A stretch of 64,000 nt of DNA from Flavobacterium sp. 9R (GTDB lineage Bacteria > Bacteroidota > Bacteroidia > Flavobacteriales > Flavobacteriaceae), in NCBI RefSeq assembly GCF_902506345.1, contig NZ_LR733413.1:1528569-1592568 (forward strand), read 5' to 3'. The first letter of the stretch is position 1. Each line of letters starts with the position of its first letter. The notes under the pieces are model-generated. The model made no database searches and was not told where the DNA came from. It saw only the letters and a list, made by a program, of their open reading frames with translations. This document shows, piece by piece, positions 9,540 to 18,301 of this stretch. Made by a program: the position numbers and the translations under genes.

Positions 9540-9563
9540 ATGGTGTTTCCCGCAAGAAAAATG

Positions 9564-9637
9564 CGGGTCGGGCTATCCGCTATATCTTTTTAGGGCTAGA
9601 AAAAAGCCCCAAAAAGGATGCCGCTCCTATCCCTAAC
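9564..9637 (-). repeat. Intergenic hairpin element, copy 2
   Basis: On the minus strand it reads GGGATAGGAGCGGCATCC, an inner stem (GGGGC paired with GCCCT plus A/T pairs) and AAAGATATAGCGGATAGCCCG. The inner stem differs completely from the other copies yet still pairs, and the outer pair (GGGAT with TCGGGC-like) is the most divergent. It sits between typA and the DUF2141 gene and lacks the clear CTGCTCC tail. Confidence 0.75.
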
Positions 9638-9659
9638 ACAATATTGATACCATTAGAAA

Positions 9660-10076
9660 TTATAGCTTATCATTCATTTTAATTGTAATTTTTGAGTCAG
9701 CAACAAGAGAAAACTTTGCATCCTCATATTTTGGTGGACCCATAAATCCTTTAGCATTGTTCGAACAAGCTACAGCTTCTTTTGGCATTCCGATGAAGTT
9801 TTTATCCAATTTTCCATTATTGTTTTCGTCGTGATATACCATAACAGTGTATTCGGATTTGGGTAAATCACTAAAAACAACAATAGCCGAATTGGATTTG
9901 ATAGTTGAAGAAGTGGTTTTAAAAACACTTTTTAAAAACTTTCCTTTCGAGTTGTAGACTTCGACGGTAAGTTTTCCGGTATTGTTTTTTATACCTGTGA
10001 CAGTAGCAGTAAGACTTGTGTTTTGAGAAAAAGCCATACTGCAAACGAATAAAAAGAGGATGATGAATCGGTACAT
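9660..10076 (-). CDS. Exported DUF2141-family protein
   Basis: 138 residues with a signal peptide ending near AFSQ (residue 18). The body has the DUF2141 pattern: LTVEVYNSKGKFLKS, YTVMVYHDENNNGKLDKNFIG and MPKEAVACSNNAKGFMGPPKYEDAKF. Members are small exported beta-sandwich proteins of unknown role. It is the last gene of the minus-strand run led by the glycoside hydrolases, 38 bases after the GH92 stop, but no functional link to sugar use is established. Confidence 0.85.
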   Translation of the reverse strand: MYRFIILFLFVCSMAFSQNTSLTATVTGIKNNTGKLTVEVYNSKGKFLKSVFKTTSSTIKSNSAIVVFSDLPKSEYTVMVYHDENNNGKLDKNFIGMPKEAVACSNNAKGFMGPPKYEDAKFSLVADSKITIKMNDKL

Positions 10077-10114
10077 TTTATGGATAATTATAGATTTGTT
10101 TATGAAAAGCTTTT

Positions 10115-12247
10115 TTATTCAAAAGTTAAATTTCCCCCATTCATTATTTGAGAATAGGAAATGGAATTCTTCGTGCTATTTTTTTCATTTAGTTTTATTG
10201 TATACTTTGAATTTCCAGATGATACAACGATTAGTTTTTTGTTGTCTTTTAAATGCAAAGTTGCCTTTTTTACTTGTGGCATCCCGAAAACAAATTCACC
10301 TGTTGCTGGATTTACAGGGTAAAAACCTAGTGTCGTTAATATGTACCAAGCGCTCATTTGACCACAATCATCATTACCTGTGATTCCATTTGGAGTGTTG
10401 TTGTAAAACTGATTATAAATCTGAGTGATTAATTTTCTTCCTTTTTCGGGTTCGTTTGAAAAAGCATACAAATACGAAATATGATGGCTTGGTTCATTGC
10501 CATGGGCGTATTGACCAATCATTCCTTCTTGACCAAGATGTTTGTTGTCTTTTTCTCCACTAAGAGTAAAAAAAGTATTCAATTGTTTGGTAAACTGTTC
10601 TTTTCCTCCTAATAATTGGGTAAGACCTACTACGTCATGTTGAGTAGAAGCCCAAGAGTATTGCCACGCATTAGCTTCGGTATAATCACCTGGATTGTTC
10701 ATAGGGGAGGTCGGTTTCAAAGGTTCAAATGGCGTTCTCCAATTTCCATTCGTTTCTTTTCCTCGCATCAAGCCTGTGTTTTTATCAAATAGGTTTTTAT
10801 AGTAGGAGGCTCTTTTGTAATAGGTTTCGGCAACTGCTTTATTGCCTAATTTCTCAGCTAATAATGCCACACAGTAATCGTCATAGCCACTTTCTAATGT
10901 GCGTGAAACAGCTTCGTTATCTATTTTATCAAAAGGATAATAGCCATATGTATTGTATAAATCCCAGTCGTTATTTGGATGGTTTTTGTTGGTTGTTTCA
11001 ATCATAGCTTGCAGAGCTTCATTGGCATCAAATCCTTTGAATCCTTTATTGTAAGCATCGGTTATTATTGGAATGGCATGATTGCCAATCATACAATTGT
11101 TCTCTTGTCCCCAATCGGTCCAAATTGGTAAATAACCAGCAGCTTTATGATGCAAAAGCATAGTGTTTATAAAACCATTCACGCGTTCAGGCACCAAGAT
11201 AGTATACAAAGGGTTGGCTGCTCTATAAGTATCCCACAAGGATAGCGTAGAGTAGTATTCTCCATTGGGGGCTTTTGCTATTTTATCATCTGCACCTCGA
11301 TATTGACCATCAACATCAGCAATGTTGGAGGGTTGTGTAAATAAATGGTACAAAGAAGTATAAAATATTTGCTTTTGTTTTAGAGGTGCTTCAATTTCAA
11401 TTTTAGACAAATAGTCGTTCCATTTTTCTTTGGCATTAGCCACCGTTTGTTCAAAATCCCAATGAGGTAATTCTGTTTTTAAATTGTTTTTGGCTCCTTC
11501 AATACTTACAGTCGAAAAGGCAATTTTGGCTTGTAGTGTCTTGTTTTTTAGCTCAAAATCAAGAATGTATCGAGGCGCTTTTTCTTTAGGTTTTTTGGGA
11601 AGTTCTGTTGCATTCAAAAATGAAGTATCAAAAGTGAGCGTGAAGAAGTATTTTCGTTCCACCCAGTTTTTGTTATGACAATAACCCGAAATAGTGTTGT
11701 TGTTTTCAATGCTAACTTTACTATCTAAAACCAAAGAATCGGTCAAAAAGCGCAACCCGTGTTGAATGTCAACTAATAATTTTGCCTTGTTTGTTGGGTA
11801 GACAAACTGATTAAAAGCAACTCGTTCAGTAGCGGTAAGGTTAACTTTTATACTGTCATTTAAGGTGACAGAATAAGTACCTGGGCTAGCTTTTTCAGTT
11901 TTTTTGTTATAACCCGTTTTGAAATTTTCGCCTTTGTTTTCTACAAAAGGAAGCAATAGTACATCCCCTAAATCATTAATTCCGGTTCCACTCAAATGGG
12001 TTTGGGAAAAGCCTAGAATTTCAGGATTCTTGTATTGATAGCCTGAGGTGTAATCCCAACCTATATCTACATTATCTGGACTTGGCTGTACCATTCCAAA
12101 AGGCAAACAGGCTCCCGGAAAAGTATGACCTGTTCCATCGGTTCCAATAAAAGGGTTGACAAATTGAGTAAAATCAGTCGCTTCTTCCTTTTTTGAACAC
12201 CCTTGAAATAATACGATAGCAAACAGAATTAGTAGTGCCTTTTTCAT
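10115..12247 (-). CDS. GH92 alpha-mannosidase, lipoprotein
   Basis: 710 residues. The lipobox LFQGC (Cys16) anchors it to a membrane; Bacteroidota GH92 enzymes are calcium-dependent exo-acting alpha-mannosidases on glycans such as N-glycans and yeast mannan. Family marks: VNPFIGTDGTGHTFPGA near the N-terminus, SLWDTYRAANPL, HGNEPSHH (proposed acid Glu585) and GNDDCGQMSAWYIL at about 624-637. Length is typical. It lies 94 bases downstream of the esterase, last of the hydrolases in the AraC-flanked cluster. Linkage specificity (1,2, 1,3 or others) cannot be read from sequence. Confidence 0.93.
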   Translation of the reverse strand: MKKALLILFAIVLFQGCSKKEEATDFTQFVNPFIGTDGTGHTFPGACLPFGMVQPSPDNVDIGWDYTSGYQYKNPEILGFSQTHLSGTGINDLGDVLLLPFVENKGENFKTGYNKKTEKASPGTYSVTLNDSIKVNLTATERVAFNQFVYPTNKAKLLVDIQHGLRFLTDSLVLDSKVSIENNNTISGYCHNKNWVERKYFFTLTFDTSFLNATELPKKPKEKAPRYILDFELKNKTLQAKIAFSTVSIEGAKNNLKTELPHWDFEQTVANAKEKWNDYLSKIEIEAPLKQKQIFYTSLYHLFTQPSNIADVDGQYRGADDKIAKAPNGEYYSTLSLWDTYRAANPLYTILVPERVNGFINTMLLHHKAAGYLPIWTDWGQENNCMIGNHAIPIITDAYNKGFKGFDANEALQAMIETTNKNHPNNDWDLYNTYGYYPFDKIDNEAVSRTLESGYDDYCVALLAEKLGNKAVAETYYKRASYYKNLFDKNTGLMRGKETNGNWRTPFEPLKPTSPMNNPGDYTEANAWQYSWASTQHDVVGLTQLLGGKEQFTKQLNTFFTLSGEKDNKHLGQEGMIGQYAHGNEPSHHISYLYAFSNEPEKGRKLITQIYNQFYNNTPNGITGNDDCGQMSAWYILTTLGFYPVNPATGEFVFGMPQVKKATLHLKDNKKLIVVSSGNSKYTIKLNEKNSTKNSISYSQIMNGGNLTFE

Positions 12248-12341
12248 ATATGAAAATTTTATTTGTTAGAGGTCATATATGGTATCGCCTTTTACTTATC
12301 GGTGTTTGTTTGCAACAAACTTGTTGTCAGTGGCGATTTCA

Positions 12342-13262
12342 TTATTCATTTTTTAACAGAAACAATAGTGGGATATCCAATCGCTTCGCCCAAGCTACTT
12401 CCGAATGGTTTTCTCCGGGTAAGAATTTGGTTTCCCAGTTTTTGTTGGTAAAACCTTTGGCTTTCATCACAACATCTACTTTTTGTTGTAGCGGTGGGTA
12501 AAGTGCATCCAAGGTTTGGTCGCCATAATCAAAGTAGATTTTATGGTTTTTAGGATTGGGAAGCTTCTTTTTGAGGTAATCTACAAAGGCATTTGGAATT
12601 GGATTATTGTCTGAAGAAAAAGTGCCTGGCCAATGTGTAGATAAACAGGCGGCACCTCCAAAAACTTTTGGATATTCACAAATAGCATACATCGAAATGA
12701 GTCCACCCATACTTGAGCCAGCAACAAAAGTATTTTTTTGGTCCTTTTTTGTAGAGAATGTCTTGTCGATAAAGGGTTTTACCTCGGTAACTAAAAACTG
12801 AAGGTACAAATCAGAATACGGTTTAAAAATGTCCTTGGTTCTACCTGCTTTTTGTAATTGAGCTGTTACGGTGTCTCTTTGAATTTGGGTCAAACTTTCA
12901 TAAGGCTTCTGAGGGAAATATTCTGGGTGGCGTTTTGGGCCGTTGTTCCAAATGCCTACGACAATAAATTTTTGAGTTTTCCTTTCGGCAATTAATTTTC
13001 CTGCCACTTCATCTATTTCCCAAGCTTGTTTGTTCCAAGTACTTTGTGCATCGTATAACGCTTGACCATCATGCATATACAAAACGGCATATTTTTCTTT
13101 CTCAGAATAGCCATCGGGCAGCCAAACATCAATGTTTCGGGCATCAATTAGTTTTGATTTGAAATTTTCAAAACGCTGTACTTTGCCTGAAGTGACTTGT
13201 ACTTGTGCTGTTGCGGCAAACATTAAAAAGAGAACCAAGAAAATGGTGAGCTGTTTTTTCAT
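12342..13262 (-). CDS. Exported alpha/beta-hydrolase esterase (Esterase D / PF00756-like)
   Basis: 306 residues with a signal peptide ending AATAQ (residue 20). It has an alpha/beta-hydrolase core of the Esterase-D superfamily: LYMHDGQALYD at about 61-71, nucleophile Ser184 in GSSMGGL, and a C-terminal His in GENHSEVAW. Such proteins next to glycoside hydrolases often remove acyl or feruloyl decorations from glycans; the substrate here is unknown. It starts 7 bases after the GH13 stop, so translation is probably coupled. Confidence 0.88.
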   Translation of the reverse strand: MKKQLTIFLVLFLMFAATAQVQVTSGKVQRFENFKSKLIDARNIDVWLPDGYSEKEKYAVLYMHDGQALYDAQSTWNKQAWEIDEVAGKLIAERKTQKFIVVGIWNNGPKRHPEYFPQKPYESLTQIQRDTVTAQLQKAGRTKDIFKPYSDLYLQFLVTEVKPFIDKTFSTKKDQKNTFVAGSSMGGLISMYAICEYPKVFGGAACLSTHWPGTFSSDNNPIPNAFVDYLKKKLPNPKNHKIYFDYGDQTLDALYPPLQQKVDVVMKAKGFTNKNWETKFLPGENHSEVAWAKRLDIPLLFLLKNE

Positions 13263-13269
13263 TGCTATG

Positions 13270-15105
13270 CTATTTAATTTCTAGAATCAAGGCCGATTTT
13301 GGGTCTACTTCTAGTGTTCCATTCACATTTATTTCTTTACCTCTTAGTGCTTCTTTTGCATTGAAATTGGAAGGAATCATGTCTTGATAGGTTTTCATAT
13401 CCAATGTGATTTTTTTATCGTTTTTATTCAAAATCACCATTATTTTTTGAGTATCGTTGTATCGGAAATAGACGTAAGCGTCATTTTTTTCGGGAGCATA
13501 ATGTTTGAATTTTCCATTGTGAATAGCGGTGGCTGTTTTTCTCCAATTGAAAAGATGGGTAAAGAATTTTTGTGCCTCTACTTCTTCACTAGTTAGTCCT
13601 TTTCCAGTAACAGCATTTTTGGAATCTCCTTCCCAACCACCATAAAAATCGACCCTTCTGAACCCATCATTACCTGGTTTTTCTTGTCTGTACAATAATT
13701 CAGTGCCATAATACATTTGCGGAATTCCTCGCATAGTTGCATATAAGGTCATGGCTAATTTCCAATGGTCCAGATTGTGTTGTAATCTAGTATATATACG
13801 ATCCATATCGTGATTGTCTGGGAAAATCAGCAAATTATTGGGGTTCGGAAATTGGTAATCTTGTCCCAAACCTCTGTATATTTCTTTCCATGTTGATTCC
13901 CAATCATTTTTATTGTTCAAGGCTTTTACCAAATTATCGGTTAGAGCAAAATCCATTAAGGATGGCAAGTAACATTGGTATCCATCTACATTTTTTTTGT
14001 CTTTTTGCCAATAAGCAGCGATTTCTGTGACATGTGTCATTTCTTCACCTACGATATTAAAGTTGGGATACTCTTCTAGAATGGTTTTGGTCCATTTGGC
14101 CAAGAAATCTTTATCAGCATACGAAAAGGTGTCTTCTCTAAATCCAGAAAGCCCAGCATATTCTACCCACCAAATGGTATTTTGAATTAAATAACTCGCC
14201 ATCAATGGATTTTTTTGGTTTAAATCGGGCATAGTGGAATCAAACCATCCATCGGTATACCCTTTTTTATCTTGTTCAGTGGCATAAGGGTCCAAAAGTG
14301 TCGATTTCAAGTGATTGGTTCTTGTTTTGGTATCTGGAACATTAACCCAATCCTTCATTGGCATGTCTTTGATAAAATAATATTCTAAGCCACAATGATT
14401 TAAAACAACATCCCAAATCAAGCCTATGTTTCTTTTTTTAGCTTCTTGTACAAGTCTTTTAAAATCTTCATTGGTGCCGTAGCGAGGGTCAATTTTATAA
14501 AAATCAGTAGCAGCATAACCGTGATATGAATACTTTGGCATATTGTTTTCTGCAAGCGGCGTATTCCAAATTTGAGTATAACCAAGCGATTGAATGTAAT
14601 CTAAGTTGATAATAATTCCTTGAATGTCACCACCGTGTCTTCCGCTTTCGTCAGCGCGATTGGCTTTTTCTAAACTACCTGACAGGTTATCGTTTTTGGG
14701 ATTACCATTTGCAAAACGATCGGGCATGATTAAGAGTATAGCATCTTTTGGAGAGAAACTGGCTCGGTTCGCACTATTGTTTTCTCTTGCTAATAAAGGA
14801 AAATCTTTGGTAATGATGGTTTTTCCATTCTTCTTAAAGTCAATTTTAGCTTTTCCAACTTTAGTATCGGGAGCTATGTTTATCGTCACAAAAAGATAGT
14901 TGCGATTTTCGACTTTTTCCGTTTTTACAATATTCAAACCACTGTATGTTGTACTAGGTTCTAAATCTTGAATATTATCTCCGTAGACCAATAAAGTGAT
15001 TTGATTGAGTTTCATTCCCACCCACCAATTTGCTGGCTCAATGCGTTGGATCTGTGCTTGAAAGGTAGTGGTGATAAGGATAAATAGAAAGGCTATTTTT
15101 TTCAT
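13270..15105 (-). CDS. GH13 alpha-amylase family enzyme (cyclomaltodextrinase/neopullulanase-like), exported
   Basis: 611 residues. Signal peptide (about 1-17), an N-terminal beta-sandwich like the cyclomaltodextrinase N domain (PANWWVGMKLNQITLLVYG, about 24-110), then the GH13 barrel. Conserved regions: DVVLNH (232-237), nucleophile Asp325 in GFREDTFSY, acid/base Glu354 in IVGEEM, and FPDNHD with Asp433. It cleaves alpha-1,4 (possibly 1,6) glucosidic bonds; the substrate is likely maltodextrin, pullulan or cyclodextrin. The active site is complete. Twelve bases separate it from the GH127 stop, so it belongs to the same operon. Confidence 0.93.
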   Translation of the reverse strand: MKKIAFLFILITTTFQAQIQRIEPANWWVGMKLNQITLLVYGDNIQDLEPSTTYSGLNIVKTEKVENRNYLFVTINIAPDTKVGKAKIDFKKNGKTIITKDFPLLARENNSANRASFSPKDAILLIMPDRFANGNPKNDNLSGSLEKANRADESGRHGGDIQGIIINLDYIQSLGYTQIWNTPLAENNMPKYSYHGYAATDFYKIDPRYGTNEDFKRLVQEAKKRNIGLIWDVVLNHCGLEYYFIKDMPMKDWVNVPDTKTRTNHLKSTLLDPYATEQDKKGYTDGWFDSTMPDLNQKNPLMASYLIQNTIWWVEYAGLSGFREDTFSYADKDFLAKWTKTILEEYPNFNIVGEEMTHVTEIAAYWQKDKKNVDGYQCYLPSLMDFALTDNLVKALNNKNDWESTWKEIYRGLGQDYQFPNPNNLLIFPDNHDMDRIYTRLQHNLDHWKLAMTLYATMRGIPQMYYGTELLYRQEKPGNDGFRRVDFYGGWEGDSKNAVTGKGLTSEEVEAQKFFTHLFNWRKTATAIHNGKFKHYAPEKNDAYVYFRYNDTQKIMVILNKNDKKITLDMKTYQDMIPSNFNAKEALRGKEINVNGTLEVDPKSALILEIK

Positions 15106-15117
15106 AAATGCAATTTT

Positions 15118-17025
15118 TTAAAAGGAAACTTGTCTTAAAATGGTTTTTCCAAAAGGAATAAGAGTCACTTTTTCAGTGGTTTGGGTACTGTTGTTTTTTA
15201 AAGTTACCTCTATTTTACCATTTTTAAATTTAGCATTATTTTCCTCAATAAAGGAGTAACTTAACTTTTCTTTAGGAGCATATTCTACATCATAAAAACC
15301 AGTTTTGTACTGTCTCCCTTTTATTTCTTCGGCTTGAATGGGTAGCGCAAAAACTTGAGCGCCATAGGTGAAATATTTTTCGTTGTTGTCGTCCTTTTTG
15401 ACAATGATTGCTGCTTCGAATTCTAGCGTAATCTCCTCTTTTTGTTTATTGTTTTCTTCAAAAAGTACAAATCCGTGAATCTCTTTGTATGGCTTTGATG
15501 CGATTATTTTAGTTGCCCAATTAGGTTTTCTGATTTTTAGATTAAATTTTGCCTTTTTGGGATTAGTTATCCTAAATGTAAACTGGTTTTCAAATGGATA
15601 TTGGGTGATCTCTTCAATTTGAACGGGTTTGTTTTCTATGGTTGATTTTACAGTTGAAGGACCAAGTAAGCTGGCAACAAGTGTATTATTATCTTCCAAT
15701 AACCACGATTTTTCTAGGAAATAAGGTGTAATTCTACCAGCATTTGGATTACAACAAACTGCTACATCTTGATGCGCTGGTGAGTATTTGTATCGGGTTT
15801 GTTTTCTATCGGGTTCAGTTTCTCCATTTTTAGTACCCATCATTTCAAAGGAGTTATCAGTCTTAAGATACGCTATGCAGGAATGTTTTGGATCTCGACT
15901 CCCTTGTGCAGCATTATAAAATATAGTTTCAATTTCATCTCCGAGTTTTGCTTCTCCATTTTTTTGTAGCAAGACGCTATAGCTGTCCAAAAGTTCGTGA
16001 ATAGAGCAATATTCATAACCTGTATGTGTTGCATTGGCTTTTCTTTCAGCTATCCATTCATCACCTATTGGTCCTCCTGTGGAGGTGGTAACTTCTCTGA
16101 TGCGTTGTAAAAACAAAATAAGAGCTTGTTCCATTTCAGGATTGTTTTTGGCATAAGTAGCCACAATAAGAGGGCGTAAATGTTCAAATGTATGAACGCC
16201 GTGCGACTGCAGTTTGTAATTTGGATTTAAAATGTTTTGTAATTGTGCATCTTTTTCAGATTGATAGGTTTTTGAGTAATCCAAGTACAAGAACAATGCA
16301 TAATCTAGGTATTTTTGTTCTTTGGTGATTTGGTACATTTTGTCTAAAACATCTGTAAATGTTAAGCCGTGAGAGACTCCACCATTGAATTTTTCCCCTG
16401 AACTAAACGGACTTGACGCGTTTATGGGATAATTTTGCATTACGTTATCGACAGCTTTTACCAAAGATTTCCAAACTTTAGGATCTTTGGAATAGTCATA
16501 ATAGGCTAATAAACCGCGATACAAAGTGGCTTTGGCCCATAATTCTCCGTTTTCTGAATTGAACTTGTAACGTAGTTCAGGATCGTAGATTCCAAGATAG
16601 CCATCAGCATCTTGTGTGGCTAAGATTTCGTTAATATGTTTTTTTACTTTTTGTAAAGCCTTGGTATCATTCAGCAAAATGGCATTTCTAATGTAGCCAT
16701 CCCACCAATTGGATTGCGTCTCACTATTCCACCATTTGTATTGATCATCTCCTTCGGCATCTCCCTCTTTTTGATTGCCCAAATCTTTTGCTTTGCTGTG
16801 TTTTTGCAATCTGCCTTTTCCGTATATGGGATCATTAATCAAATCGGGAACTAATTCATCAAGATGACCAACGAAACCTTGCATATCTTTTTCCATTTGA
16901 TTTTTTATCCAGCCCGAAGGTGTAATGCTTCCAAAAGGAAGTGCCGTGTAATGTTCCTGTTTTTTTTGTTGTGCATTCATAGTGCTAAAAAATAATAAGG
17001 CAATAAGAATATAATAGTTTTTCAT
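15118..17025 (-). CDS. GH127-like beta-L-arabinofuranosidase, exported
   Basis: 635 residues from the ATG at 17025. A start 69 bases further upstream is open but would bury the clear signal peptide MKNYYILIALLFFSTMNAQ, so the inner ATG is chosen. Family marks: GWIKNQMEKDMQGFVGHLDEL at the N-terminus, QSNWWDGYIRNAILL, and two motifs matching the zinc/cysteine active site of GH127 (Glu-x-Cys in GYEYCSIHELL and Cys-Cys in VAVCCNPN). The family removes beta-L-arabinofuranose from plant glycans, although many DUF1680 relatives have other specificities. It is first in the operon and divergent from the AraC regulator. Confidence 0.85.
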   Translation of the reverse strand: MKNYYILIALLFFSTMNAQQKKQEHYTALPFGSITPSGWIKNQMEKDMQGFVGHLDELVPDLINDPIYGKGRLQKHSKAKDLGNQKEGDAEGDDQYKWWNSETQSNWWDGYIRNAILLNDTKALQKVKKHINEILATQDADGYLGIYDPELRYKFNSENGELWAKATLYRGLLAYYDYSKDPKVWKSLVKAVDNVMQNYPINASSPFSSGEKFNGGVSHGLTFTDVLDKMYQITKEQKYLDYALFLYLDYSKTYQSEKDAQLQNILNPNYKLQSHGVHTFEHLRPLIVATYAKNNPEMEQALILFLQRIREVTTSTGGPIGDEWIAERKANATHTGYEYCSIHELLDSYSVLLQKNGEAKLGDEIETIFYNAAQGSRDPKHSCIAYLKTDNSFEMMGTKNGETEPDRKQTRYKYSPAHQDVAVCCNPNAGRITPYFLEKSWLLEDNNTLVASLLGPSTVKSTIENKPVQIEEITQYPFENQFTFRITNPKKAKFNLKIRKPNWATKIIASKPYKEIHGFVLFEENNKQKEEITLEFEAAIIVKKDDNNEKYFTYGAQVFALPIQAEEIKGRQYKTGFYDVEYAPKEKLSYSFIEENNAKFKNGKIEVTLKNNSTQTTEKVTLIPFGKTILRQVSF

Positions 17026-17199
17026 AATCTTGAATTTGATGTTTTTGAAGCAATAAATTTTACTTTTTGAGATAAAAAATACTAGATTTATCAAAATTAG
17101 TGGAATAAAAGGTTTGTAATTAATCCTATTTCATTCAATTATGATACTATATTGAATTTATGTGATTATATTTGATGTGTAAATGAATGGTATTGTGTT

Positions 17200-18045
17200 A
17201 TGAAGCCAATTTTAGAACAAATTAGATTGCAGCAACCCAATGCTACTTTTTATAGCTATCGTTTTGAAGTTCCCTTTTTTGAATTCAAATGGCATTATCA
17301 TCCCGAATATGAATTGACTTATATTGTCAAAGGCAATGGATTTCGATTAGTAGGGAATAGCTATGCATCTTTTACGGATGGGGATTTGGTTTTGATTGGT
17401 CCTAATTTGCCTCATACTTGGGTAGGAAAATCTAAAGATGATACATTATTTGAAGCAGTTGTGTTACAGTTTTCTTCCTCATTTATAGCTTCTTTTTTAG
17501 GTTTTGAAGAGAGTGATGCTTTGCAAAAAATATTGAATACCGCTCAAAAAGGACTTTTTTTTACTTCTGCTAACGAGGAAATTAAAAGTTTGATGATTCA
17601 ACTTACGGAGGCCAACGGTTTTGATCGTATTCTTTCTTTTTTGTCAGTAATGAACCAATTGAGTACTATGGAATCTTTTCCATTGGCAACAGAAAATTTT
17701 GTGTCCTTACATTCTTTAGAAACAGAAAAGAGAATTAATAAAGTTTGTGGTTATTTGGAACAAAACCTTACCACTAAAATTACTTTGAGTGAGTTGGCGA
17801 ATTTGATTTCACTTTCGGAAAGTAATTTTTGTAAGTTCTTTAAAAAAGCTACAGGTAAAACTTTCTCAGATTATTTGAATGATATTCGGATACAAGAAAG
17901 TTGCCAAATTTTATTGAAAACAGATTTGGATATCAATCAGATTGCTATGCAATGCGGCTATGAGTCTTTGAGTTATTTCAACCGAATATTTTTAAAGAAA
18001 AAAGGTTTGACGCCGAGACAATTCAGACAGTCAAACCTTTTATGA
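17200..18045 (+). CDS. AraC-family transcriptional regulator
   Basis: 281 residues. N-terminal cupin sensor (FKWHYHPEYELTYIVKGNGFRLVGN, DLVLIGPNLPHTW) and C-terminal double helix-turn-helix (about 178-281: KITLSELANLISLSESNFCKFFKKATG and IAMQCGYESLSYFNRIFLKKKGLTPRQFRQ). It diverges from GH127 with a 174-base gap and is the obvious candidate to control the GH127-GH13-esterase-GH92 operon in response to a sugar. Its last 14 or so codons overlap an inverted repeat that terminates the convergent T9SS gene, and that same segment is copied at 20845. Confidence 0.93.
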   Translation: MKPILEQIRLQQPNATFYSYRFEVPFFEFKWHYHPEYELTYIVKGNGFRLVGNSYASFTDGDLVLIGPNLPHTWVGKSKDDTLFEAVVLQFSSSFIASFLGFEESDALQKILNTAQKGLFFTSANEEIKSLMIQLTEANGFDRILSFLSVMNQLSTMESFPLATENFVSLHSLETEKRINKVCGYLEQNLTTKITLSELANLISLSESNFCKFFKKATGKTFSDYLNDIRIQESCQILLKTDLDINQIAMQCGYESLSYFNRIFLKKKGLTPRQFRQSNLL

Positions 18046-18301
18046 ACTAGCGTTTCAGTGCAAAATGGCCTTTAATTTCTCTACCATCTTCTAATACGAC
18101 TGTGTACCAATAGTCATCTGAGGGAAGAGCTTGACCATTAAAGGTTCCGTCCCAACCATTACTGTTAGGGAAAATTTGTTTGAGCAATTTACCATATCGA
18201 TCAAAAATACGAATCACTGATTTTGAGTTGGCGGCAGTATTGGTTCCTTTAACATTCCAGTAATCGTTGTATCCATCTCCGTTTGGGGTGAAGAATTTGG
18301 G
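17999..18301. repeat. Direct repeat unit A (AraC 3' end, terminator, T9SS C-terminal domain)
   Basis: About 300 bp nearly identical to 20845-21147 at a constant offset of 2846 bases; I count roughly ten substitutions. It spans the last codons of the AraC gene, an inverted repeat and about 80 codons of the type B sorting domain of the minus-strand gene. Confidence 0.92.
18001..18040 (-). terminator. Hairpin inside the AraC 3' end, terminator of the 926-residue T9SS gene
   Basis: AAAGGTTTGAC and GTCAAACCTTT are an 11-bp inverted repeat with an 18-base loop. On the minus strand the stem is followed by TTTTTTCTTT, a usable termination tract just past the T9SS gene stop. It lies inside the AraC coding end on the opposite strand. 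Confidence 0.65.

Noticed and set aside
17026..17094. Upstream start for the GH127 protein
   Set aside because: It would bury a well-formed signal peptide; the ATG at 17025 begins it directly.
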